A DNA stretch of 13,566 bases, from contig CAMJGU010000005.1 in NCBI GenBank assembly GCA_946405325.1, positions 1-13,566 of the forward strand, read 5' to 3'. Positions 1-7,902 of this stretch are shown here, one piece after another (the first letter of the stretch is position 1; every line of letters starts with the position of its first letter). The notes under the pieces are model-generated. The model did no database searches, was not told the origin of the DNA, and saw only the letters and a program-made list of their open reading frames with translations. The translations under genes were made by a program, and so were the position numbers. Source of the DNA: an uncultured Clostridia bacterium (lineage in GTDB: Bacteria > Bacillota_A > Clostridia > Oscillospirales > Oscillospiraceae).

Positions 1-2
1 GC

Positions 3-1514
3 GCCGATCAGTCCGGCGCGGCGGAGGTGCTGACGGATTCGGTCTACCGCGGCTCTATCACCAGCACGGTGGAGGGCAGCGGCGCGGCGGTGCCGAAAAA
101 CAGCGCCAGCATCACGCTGCTCTCCGACGGGCAGGTGCTGGAGGTCTTTGTCTCCGAGGGCGACTTCGTCCAGAAGGGCGACCAGCTCTACAGCATTGAG
201 AGCAGCGCCGCGCAGACGGACTACAACAAGGCGGAAAAGGAACTCCGCTCCGCCCAGAAGGAGTATGACAAGCTGCTGAACGCGGCGAACGACCTGAGCG
301 TGCGCGCTGACTACGCGGGCATTCTGCTGGTGAAAACGCCGATCGCCGAGGGCGAAAAGGTGGCTGCGGGCAGCACGGTCGCGACGCTGGTGGACAACAC
401 CAAGCTGCTGCTGCCGCTCTATTTCAGCTATGCCTATGAGGACATGATCTCCGTGGGCCAGAGCGCGACGGTGTCCATCCCGGCCACCATGGCGCAGCTG
501 CCCGGCACGGTGCACGAGATCCACAAGGTACAGCGCGTGTCCACCGAGGGCAGCAAGCTCTTTGAGGTGGTCGTCGCGGTGGACAATCCCGGCACGCTGA
601 CGGAGAAGATGGCGGCGACCGCGACGCTGAACATCGGCGGCGAGACCGTCTATCCCTATGAGCCGGGCGAACTGAAGTGGTTCCGCTCCACGGAGCTGAC
701 GACTGAGATCAGCGGCGAGTGCGCGACGAACAAGCTCTACGATTACATGCCTGTGCGCGCGGGCGAGAGCGTACTTACCCTGACCGCCGAGAGCAGCGAG
801 GACGCGCTGGAGAGCGCGGAGACCGCTCTGGACGCGGCAAAGGACAAACTGGAGAAGGCGCAGAAGAATCTGGACGCCCTCAACGGCGTCGCGCCGATCG
901 ACGGCACGGTGCTCTCGCTGGGCATCACCGCCGGCGAGGAGGCCAAGACCGGCACCGTTGCGGTGAGCATCGCCGATACGTCGACCATGATCGTCAACAC
1001 TCAGATCGACGAGATGAACGTCTCCTTTGCCAAGGCGGGTATGCCGGTGGACATCACGCTCTGGGAGAACCAGATGACCGGCGTGATCGAGAGCGTCAGC
1101 CTCACCGCGGCGGCGAGCGACGGCATGAGCAGCGGCGTGGCGCGCTTCCCGATGGTCATCTCCGTGGACAATAGCGAGGGACTGCTGATGTCGGGCGCTT
1201 ATGTTAATTATTCCTTCACCGCCAGCCAGAGCGACGATTGCCTGGTCGTCCCGATCCAGTGCGTCAAATCCGCGCAGACCGTGGACGGCGAGAGCTGCAA
1301 GGTGCTGTTCGTGCAGACCGACGAGCCGCCGGTCAACGACGTGGAGCTTGCCACCGACATGATGGAGATTCCCGAGGGCTTTTATCCCGCGGTGGTGGAG
1401 ATCGGCATCTCCGACAACAACAGCGTGGAGATCAAGTCCGGCGTCGAGGAGGGCGCGGTCGTCTATGCCGGCGTCATGCAGAACGACAGCATGGGAATGG
1501 GGATGTACTTCTAA
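3..1514 (+). CDS. MacA/HlyD-like efflux adaptor with duplicated core, 5' partial
   Basis: Periplasmic or extracellular adaptor (membrane fusion protein) of a tripartite-type ABC exporter. The frame is open to the left edge, so the start and membrane anchor lie outside the window; residues here count from a GTG at 27. The chain reads as two adaptor cores in tandem. Core 1 has a lipoyl half with GQVLEVFVSEGDFVQKG (35-51), a helical hairpin rich in Ala, Lys and Glu (60-89), the second lipoyl half (90-122) and a beta barrel (123-203). Core 2 repeats the order: first half 212-256, hairpin 257-286, second half opening APIDGTVLSLGITAGEEA (289-306), barrel 319-400. A C-terminal membrane-proximal region follows, ending in a Met/Gly-rich tail. 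Only 3 nt separate it from the ABC ATPase gene, so the two are surely co-expressed. The adaptor assignment is firm; the substrate is unknown. Confidence 0.88.
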   Translation, partial: ADQSGAAEVLTDSVYRGSITSTVEGSGAAVPKNSASITLLSDGQVLEVFVSEGDFVQKGDQLYSIESSAAQTDYNKAEKELRSAQKEYDKLLNAANDLSVRADYAGILLVKTPIAEGEKVAAGSTVATLVDNTKLLLPLYFSYAYEDMISVGQSATVSIPATMAQLPGTVHEIHKVQRVSTEGSKLFEVVVAVDNPGTLTEKMAATATLNIGGETVYPYEPGELKWFRSTELTTEISGECATNKLYDYMPVRAGESVLTLTAESSEDALESAETALDAAKDKLEKAQKNLDALNGVAPIDGTVLSLGITAGEEAKTGTVAVSIADTSTMIVNTQIDEMNVSFAKAGMPVDITLWENQMTGVIESVSLTAAASDGMSSGVARFPMVISVDNSEGLLMSGAYVNYSFTASQSDDCLVVPIQCVKSAQTVDGESCKVLFVQTDEPPVNDVELATDMMEIPEGFYPAVVEIGISDNNSVEIKSGVEEGAVVYAGVMQNDSMGMGMYF

Positions 1515-1517
1515 GCC

Positions 1518-2209
1518 ATGCTGATTACATTAAAAAACGTATATAAGATCTACGGCGAGGGGCTGGAGAGCGAGGTGCGGGCGCTCGACGGCGTGAGCCT
1601 GGAGATCGATTACGGCGAATTTGTCGCCATCGCGGGTCAGTCCGGCTCGGGCAAGTCCACCATGATGAACGTGCTCGGCTGTCTGGATATCCCGACCTAC
1701 GGGGACTACTTCCTCGCGGGGCAGGATGTGTCGGAGCTGGACGACAAGCAGCTCTCGCACATCCGCAATAAGCAGATCGGCTTCATTTTTCAGGGCTACA
1801 ACCTGATCCCGTCGCTCACGGCGGTGGAGAACGTGGAGCTGCCGCTCATCTATCAGGGCGTGTCCGCCTTCGACCGGCGGGATATGGCGATGGAGGCGCT
1901 GGAGCGCGTCGGCCTCGCCGCGCGCGCGAAGCACCATCCCAGCGAAATGTCCGGCGGCCAGCAGCAGCGCGTCGCCATCGCCCGCGCCATCGCCGCGCAC
2001 CCGCCCATCATCATGGCGGACGAGCCGACGGGCGCGCTGGACTCCAAGACGGGCCTTGAGGTGCTGGCGTTTTTGCAGCAGCTCAACAAGGAGGGCAGCA
2101 CGATCCTGCTCATCACCCACGATAACGGCATCGCCGCCACCGCGCGGCGCATCGTGCGGCTTTCCGACGGCAGGATCATCGAGGATCACCCGCAGGAGGT
2201 GGATTGGCT

Positions 2210-2213
<4 letters not shown>
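1518..2213 (+). CDS. MacB/LolD-type ABC transporter ATP-binding protein
   Basis: Cytoplasmic nucleotide-binding subunit that powers the adjacent permease. All ABC motifs are present in its 231 residues: Walker A GQSGSGKST (40-48), Q-loop FQGYN (91-95), signature SGGQQQRVAIARA (145-157), Walker B IIMADEP (164-170) followed by TGALDSKTG, and the switch histidine in LLITHD (H201). The length is usual for the family. The conserved FQGYNLIPSLTAVENVELPL stretch is typical of MacB/LolD/FtsE-like ATPases that serve mechanotransmission-type permeases rather than channel-type importers. The start is 3 nt after the adaptor stop, and no strong ribosome site is seen, so translation is probably coupled to the upstream gene. 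Its stop overlaps the permease start by 4 nt (ATGA). Confidence 0.95.
2194..2200 (+). promoter_or_regulatory. Ribosome binding site of the MacB-like permease
   Basis: AGGAGGT lies inside the end of the ATPase gene, 9 nt before the ATG at 2210. An in-frame TTG at 2204 would leave only 3 nt, so the ATG at 2210 is the better start. Confidence 0.75.
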
Positions 2214-3421
<1,208 letters not shown>

Positions 3422-3432
3422 GGAGGTTTCCA

Positions 3433-5493
3433 ATGAAAAAGAGAGTTTTTGCGGCGCTGCTGTGCCTCGCGCTGATGGCGTCGTTGGTGCCGGCGGCATT
3501 TGCCGCGGGCCTGTATGCGGACGTGACGGATCCGGAGACCGCGCGCAACGCGGAGGTCCTGCGCCTGATGGGCGTGATGGAGGGCGACGGCAGCGGCCGG
3601 TTTCACCCGAACAGCAGCCTGACCCGCGCGGAGTTCTGCAAGATGGCGGTGGTGCTCAGCGGCAAGCGCAGCGTTGTCACGCGCTACGCCAGCCGTACCG
3701 TGTTTCCCGATCTGCGCGCGCCCCACTGGGCGACGGGCTATGTGAACTATGCCGCCAGCGCGGACGCGGGATTGATCCACGGCATGCCGGACGGCACGTT
3801 CCAGCCGGACCGCGCCATCACCTACGGCGAGGCGGTGGCGATCCTGATGCGCCGTCTGGGCTACACGGATAAGGACACCGGCGGCATCTGGCCGGACGGC
3901 TACATCGCGCTTGCGGGCGAGGCGGGCATGACCAAGGGTCTGACGATCTCCGGCAACGCCTCCATTACCCGCGCGCAGGCGGCAAAGCTGTTTGTCAACG
4001 CGCTGACGGCGGAGAATGACGAGGGCAAGAGCCTGCTCGATACGCTGGGCTACACCTGTGATACAACGGGCGATCCGGTCACGATCTGGGGCGTGGACAT
4101 GGTGAACGGCAAGCTCAGACTTTCGTCGGGTGATCCGATGGAGATGGAAAACCCGATGGAGCTTTTCGCCCTGATCGGCGTCAAGGGCTATGTTGTCACC
4201 AAGGACAAAAAGGCGGTCACGTTCCTGCCGGTGGTCAGCAATGCGGGCAACGCGGTCAGCGACGCGGCGATCATCGTCAGCGCCAACGGCTCCACGGCGG
4301 GCTTTGACGCGCTGACCGGCGGCGCGACCAACTACACGGTCTACCGCAACGGCGTGCGCGCGACGGTGAGTGCGCTGAAGAAGGGCGACGTCGTGACCTA
4401 CAATGCCGCGAACAACACGATTCAGGCGTGCGACACCCGCGTGGCGGTGTACTATGAGAACTGCGAGCCGTCGCCCGCCGCGCCGACGAAGATCAAGGTG
4501 CTGGGCGGCACGGAGTTCGACGTGATGACCACGGCGCAGGGGAGCCTTGCGCAGCTCAAGCCCGGCAAGAACATGATCATCCAGCTTACCGCCGACGGCC
4601 GTGTCGCGGGTGCCTATGAGAACGGCAGCGCCAACGGTTTGAACGGCAACGCGCTGGCGTATGTGGGGAATGACGGCGTACAGCTGCTTTGCGGCGGCAG
4701 CCTGCTTTCTCCGGCGCTGAAACTGGAAGTGAACGGCGCGAAGGTTGAAACCGATAAAGTTCAGGGCAAGGTAGTCCGCATTTCCCAGTCCGGCAAGAAC
4801 GCGTCGAACATCTACCTCTCCGCGCAGAGCAGCAACAACAGCGGCGCGCTTGACCTGACCGCCAAGACACTCGGCTCGCGCAAGCTGGCGGACGGCGTAC
4901 TGGTGTTCAGCGACGGTGCACTGACCGCTGTCGAGGCACTGGGCACTGCCGTGATCGAGCAGAGCCGCATCGCCTACGCCCGCATCAACGCCGCCGGCGA
5001 GGTGGATCTGATCGTGATCAACAGCGGAATAAGAGAAAATGTTTATGTTGGTAGGGCGACGATAACTCCTAGCAAAAAACCGATTCCGAAGCTTGACGAA
5101 TCTGACACAACAGAAAATATTCCAATCAACTTGCTTGAAGTTGACTGCGGCAAAAAGAACCCTGCTGGGCCATCTGCTGAGTGTGCGTATGTTGTTAAAA
5201 CAGGCGATTATGTTGAAGCGGAGTTGCGCAAAGCCGCAAACGAAAACGATTATGATCGCTACATCAGCGTGACCGTCCTCACCAAGCTTGCCTCCGTCCC
5301 CGCCTCCGCGTGGATCGGCGATACGGCGGTGAACTACGGCGGCCAGACCTACACGGTACCCTCCGACGTCATCTGTTGGAACCGCGACGCCGGTGCGTGG
5401 TTCGACGATCTCGCCGCGGCGAAGGCCTACGGCGGCACGATGGATCTCTACGTCAAGGACGGCGTCGTTCGTGCCATCGAGGTGCGTGCGTAA
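3433..5493 (+). CDS. Secreted SLH-domain protein
   Basis: Cell-surface protein of 686 residues. A signal peptide is clear: MKKR, a hydrophobic core (5-18) and a likely cut after AFA (near 24). Three S-layer homology domains follow: about 27-77 (TRAEF at 64-68), 89-144 (FPDLRAPHWATGYV and GMPDGTFQPDRAITYGEA) and 153-192 (ITRAQAAKLF). SLH triplets usually bind pyruvylated secondary cell-wall polymer. The rest (about 200-686) is mostly beta-predicted with no domain I recognise. It contains repeated short stretches pairing glycine turns with hydrophobic strands. Residues about 530-606 are encoded by an AT-richer patch. A strong AAGGAGG site lies just before the ATG and the permease stop is only 11 nt upstream, so it is probably the last large gene of the exporter operon. 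I infer, but cannot show, a functional link to the exporter. Confidence 0.9.
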   Translation: MKKRVFAALLCLALMASLVPAAFAAGLYADVTDPETARNAEVLRLMGVMEGDGSGRFHPNSSLTRAEFCKMAVVLSGKRSVVTRYASRTVFPDLRAPHWATGYVNYAASADAGLIHGMPDGTFQPDRAITYGEAVAILMRRLGYTDKDTGGIWPDGYIALAGEAGMTKGLTISGNASITRAQAAKLFVNALTAENDEGKSLLDTLGYTCDTTGDPVTIWGVDMVNGKLRLSSGDPMEMENPMELFALIGVKGYVVTKDKKAVTFLPVVSNAGNAVSDAAIIVSANGSTAGFDALTGGATNYTVYRNGVRATVSALKKGDVVTYNAANNTIQACDTRVAVYYENCEPSPAAPTKIKVLGGTEFDVMTTAQGSLAQLKPGKNMIIQLTADGRVAGAYENGSANGLNGNALAYVGNDGVQLLCGGSLLSPALKLEVNGAKVETDKVQGKVVRISQSGKNASNIYLSAQSSNNSGALDLTAKTLGSRKLADGVLVFSDGALTAVEALGTAVIEQSRIAYARINAAGEVDLIVINSGIRENVYVGRATITPSKKPIPKLDESDTTENIPINLLEVDCGKKNPAGPSAECAYVVKTGDYVEAELRKAANENDYDRYISVTVLTKLASVPASAWIGDTAVNYGGQTYTVPSDVICWNRDAGAWFDDLAAAKAYGGTMDLYVKDGVVRAIEVRA
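5029..5255 (+). other. AT-richer patch inside the SLH gene
   Basis: Hand counting gives 80 G+C in 180 bases at 5041-5220 (about 44%), while the flanking parts of the gene are visibly far GC-richer. Codons shift to AAA, GTT, TAT, AAT and ACA here, whereas the rest of the gene mostly uses G/C-ending codons. The reading frame stays open across both borders, so this is a change of origin or of selection, not an interruption. Confidence 0.75.
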
Positions 5494-5496
5494 TAC

Positions 5497-5525
5497 TTGC
5501 ATTTTCCTGCACGGTTCGCTATAAT
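5497..5525 (+). promoter_or_regulatory. Sigma-A-type promoter of the 86-aa gene
   Basis: A perfect TATAAT (5520-5525) lies exactly 17 nt after TTGCAT (5497-5502), immediately after the SLH stop codon. The -35 matches only the TTG of TTGACA. Predicted start of transcription is near 5532, which would leave a leader of about 16 nt that is almost entirely ribosome binding site. Confidence 0.6.
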
Positions 5526-5547
5526 GGCGAAAAAGGAGGGCAACGCT

Positions 5548-5808
5548 ATGGAAATGGATATGATTTTTGCCGAAGCCATGCTCGATGAGGTGCAGGAACT
5601 GCTGGAGGCGATGATGGAGCTGGCGCAGCGCGCGGTCGAGGACGACTGCACCGACGCCGAGCGCGACGATCTCCAGCGGCAGCTGAACACGCTGCGCGAG
5701 CGCATCGACGAGACGGTGGATGCCTACGAGAGACTGGGCGATTACCGCGACGCGCTGTACGCGGCATGGAAGGCCTCAAACGATATCATTAACAGCATGA
5801 AGAGCTGA
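5548..5808 (+). CDS. Small acidic helical protein, flagellin-helix-like
   Basis: Function unknown. The product is 86 residues, acidic, almost wholly helical and without signal peptide or membrane segment. Heptad-like spacing of Leu, Met and Ile suggests a coiled-coil hairpin: about residues 5-31, a turn around DDCTDAE (32-38), then 39-65. The segment ELAQRAVEDDCTDAERDDLQ, followed by LNTLRERID, resembles the flagellin N-terminal D1 helices, where the pattern is ELA-x-QAAN-x-TNT-x-xDR-x-x-x-Q-x-E then EID. No flagellin core is present and the resemblance could be convergent. The start is the ATG 7 nt after AGGAGGG (5534-5540); an upstream in-frame TTG at 5497 would precede the predicted transcript start. 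It has its own promoter and a strong terminator, so it can be expressed alone or by readthrough from the exporter operon. Confidence 0.8.
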   Translation: MEMDMIFAEAMLDEVQELLEAMMELAQRAVEDDCTDAERDDLQRQLNTLRERIDETVDAYERLGDYRDALYAAWKASNDIINSMKS

Positions 5809-5844
5809 AAAAATCCCCGCCGATCGATTCGGCGGGGATTTTTT
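5808..5844. terminator. Bidirectional intrinsic terminator between convergent genes
   Basis: A perfect 12-bp stem (AAATCCCCGCCG, 5811-5822, with its complement at 5830-5841) closes a 7-nt loop. Six T follow on the + strand (5839-5844) and six A precede on the left (5808-5813), which become the T tract for the - strand. It serves the 86-aa gene ending at 5808 and the - strand gene ending at 5849. Confidence 0.93.
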
Positions 5845-5848
5845 GCGC

Positions 5849-6142
5849 TCATTCGGATTTCATCTCATAGGGCATCTCCAGCGGATTCTTACGCTCCATC
5901 CGGTCGTAGTGCCGAACCAGCAGCGGCTCCACCACATAGTACAGCAGCTTGCCGTCGAGGTCGAAGAAGAACACCGTGAACAGCAGCGCGTAGACCGCGG
6001 CAAAGAGGGCGAACAGCTTGCCGAAGATCTTCAGCAGGATACGGGCGAGGAGGCTGCCTCTCCTGCGGGCTCTGCGCTCTTTCTTGATGCGCTTTGCCTC
6101 CCTGCGCAGGGCGGCCTTTACAAACTTTTTCATCACGCTCAT
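5849..6142 (-). CDS. Small basic single-pass membrane protein
   Basis: I recognise no family. The 97-residue product has a strikingly basic N-terminal third (Lys/Arg make up much of residues 5-38, including RRARRRG) and one hydrophobic segment (about 40-60, ending TVFFF). A C-terminal soluble tail of about 37 residues ends acidic. By the positive-inside rule the N terminus should be cytoplasmic and the tail outside. The start is the ATG at 6142, with GGAGG (6151-6155) 8 nt upstream; an in-frame ATG at 6133 is a weaker alternative. The ribosome site sits against the TAA of the 581-aa dehydratase-like gene, so the two are co-transcribed and probably translationally coupled. A role in docking the preceding enzyme or a redox partner to the membrane is only a guess. 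Confidence 0.8.
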   Translation of the reverse strand: MSVMKKFVKAALRREAKRIKKERRARRRGSLLARILLKIFGKLFALFAAVYALLFTVFFFDLDGKLLYYVVEPLLVRHYDRMERKNPLEMPYEMKSE

Positions 6143-6155
6143 CTTTTCTGCCTCC

Positions 6156-7901
6156 TTACCAGCTCATGTCGTCGTCGAACTCGAGCAGCGACGGGTCGAG
6201 CGGCTCTTCCTTCATGACGGTGGTCATGTAATCGTTGATGATGCGGCGGATCTCCGCGCGGGAGACCGTGCGCTTGTCGGGCAGCGCGTGGGGCATCCAG
6301 ATGGCGTGGATGTTGCGCTTGCGGAACTCGTCCTCAAAGAGGCCGACCACGCCCTGCATGCCCTTGCACTGGAGCTGGTCGTACATCATGACCATGTCGC
6401 AGTGAAAGCGCTCCATGTAATCCCACAGCTCGAAGATGTGGTGCATGCCGCCCACCGCCATGCGGCGCATCGGCGCCCATTCGTGATAGCGCGCCATGTC
6501 CTCGACGCAGTGATCCAGCGTGTCGGTGCGGATGGTCATGTCGAACATCAGCGAGTCCATGTTGATGACCGTGTTGAGGCCCCAGCAGTTGTACGCCCAC
6601 GTGCACCAGTTGGAGTAGTACAGCGGCGCGCACGACCACGCGATCACGCGGTGGCGGGTCTTGGGGAAGGTGTTGATCTTCTTCTCCATGCACTTTGTCA
6701 TGATCTTGTTGACCTTACTATCCACAAAGTGCCAGATGTAATGCTCGCCGTACTGGGACTGGTAGATGCGGTAGAGCGCCTGCGCCACGCCGTTGATGGG
6801 GTAGCTGTTGGTCTTGGCGTCCACGTCCCACTTCTCCCACTCGAAGCGCATCAGCTCGTTCTGCTTTTCGAGGTTCTCTTTGAGCAGCTCCCAGTTGAAC
6901 GGCACGCCGGTCTGCTCCTCGATGAACTTCCAGCACTCGCGGATCTCGTTGGCGCAGTGCTCCTGCACCAGCGGGTCGTCGAACTGCATGGGCTGCGGCA
7001 TGGCGAACAGCGGGCGGTTCCAGAACCAGTCCTGGATCGCGGTGGACGCCACCGAGCCGTCGCAGGCTTCGTTGGACGAGACCATGAACGGCGCGAAATC
7101 GGGCACGTCGTCGAGCACGAAGATGCCCGCCTCCGCCTGACACATGGGGCAGGGGTCGCCGGGCAGGCCCAGCGACTGCGCCGCGTCGATATAGTTGAGC
7201 ACCGTGTGGTTGTTGACGTGGCAGGTGACGAAGTAGGGGATCATCTCCAGCGGAATGTGCTTAAACTTGTCCATCCACGGGTAGAAGATGCCGCCCCAGA
7301 CGGTCTCCTTGTGCGCCATGGCGTGATGCCACGCGTCGTTGTGCGCGCCGTTGCGGAGGTTGCCGTCGGCGTTGAACATGTTCATGAACTGGTTGATGGT
7401 CACGCAGGTCATGGCGCGGTAATGCCACGCGCTCGCGCGCAGCGCCGGGCCTCGCATACCCTCGAGGCCGCGGTCAAACCAGTGCAGCACAGGCAGGTAC
7501 GTCTGGCCCATCCAGCGGTAGCGCCACAGGCCCTTGACGAAGGTGATGGGGCTGCCGAACTTCATGATGTCCATGACCATGTTGGCGTAGTTATACAGCC
7601 AGATCATGTGGAAATAGTAGAACGTGTCCTTGACGCCGCGCCACTCGCGATGCTTGTAAAGTCCCGTCTTTTCGCAGTACAGATCGCCCAGACGCCGCTC
7701 GCCGTGGGGCTTGCCGTACCAGAAGTCATGCGCGAATTTCTTCGCCTCCTCCTTGTTCTTCGGCAGCTTCACGGCCTTGGGGTCGGGAAACAGCGCGGCG
7801 GCGGCTCTGAGCTTACCGCCGAGGTCGGAGAAGCGGATCTCCTTGACCTTTTTGACGCCGGTTTTCACGTTTTTCACGCTGGCTTCGATCGAAAAACCCA
7901 T
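6156..7901 (-). CDS. Divergent long 2-hydroxyacyl-CoA dehydratase-family subunit
   Basis: Probable large subunit of a two-subunit iron-sulfur enzyme in the 2-hydroxyacyl-CoA dehydratase / benzoyl-CoA reductase superfamily. The family call rests on adjacency to a canonical partner and on the C-terminal part (about 500-560), which follows the family pattern of strand, Cys motif, helix, strand (CDMVMMYDQLQCKG, then FRKRNIHAIWM). At 581 residues it is longer than typical subunits (about 370-480). Cysteines are abundant: C227, C251 and C254 (CPMC), C280, C316, C323, C424, C433, C439, C501 and C512, some surely [4Fe-4S] ligands. The family's usual GQ-x-x-TR near the C terminus is replaced by RTVSRAEIRRI. 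It is also very rich in Trp, His and Met. The start is the ATG at 7901, 9 nt after GGAGG (7911-7915) and 1 nt after the previous stop; a longer open frame to 7946 only overlaps that gene. Substrate unknown. Confidence 0.82.
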   Translation of the reverse strand: MGFSIEASVKNVKTGVKKVKEIRFSDLGGKLRAAAALFPDPKAVKLPKNKEEAKKFAHDFWYGKPHGERRLGDLYCEKTGLYKHREWRGVKDTFYYFHMIWLYNYANMVMDIMKFGSPITFVKGLWRYRWMGQTYLPVLHWFDRGLEGMRGPALRASAWHYRAMTCVTINQFMNMFNADGNLRNGAHNDAWHHAMAHKETVWGGIFYPWMDKFKHIPLEMIPYFVTCHVNNHTVLNYIDAAQSLGLPGDPCPMCQAEAGIFVLDDVPDFAPFMVSSNEACDGSVASTAIQDWFWNRPLFAMPQPMQFDDPLVQEHCANEIRECWKFIEEQTGVPFNWELLKENLEKQNELMRFEWEKWDVDAKTNSYPINGVAQALYRIYQSQYGEHYIWHFVDSKVNKIMTKCMEKKINTFPKTRHRVIAWSCAPLYYSNWCTWAYNCWGLNTVINMDSLMFDMTIRTDTLDHCVEDMARYHEWAPMRRMAVGGMHHIFELWDYMERFHCDMVMMYDQLQCKGMQGVVGLFEDEFRKRNIHAIWMPHALPDKRTVSRAEIRRIINDYMTTVMKEEPLDPSLLEFDDDMSW

Positions 7902-7902
7902 C

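Noticed and set aside
5029..5255. Variable region of a diversity-generating retroelement
   Set aside because: No reverse transcriptase gene or near-identical template repeat is seen in the window, and the patch is not at the gene end.
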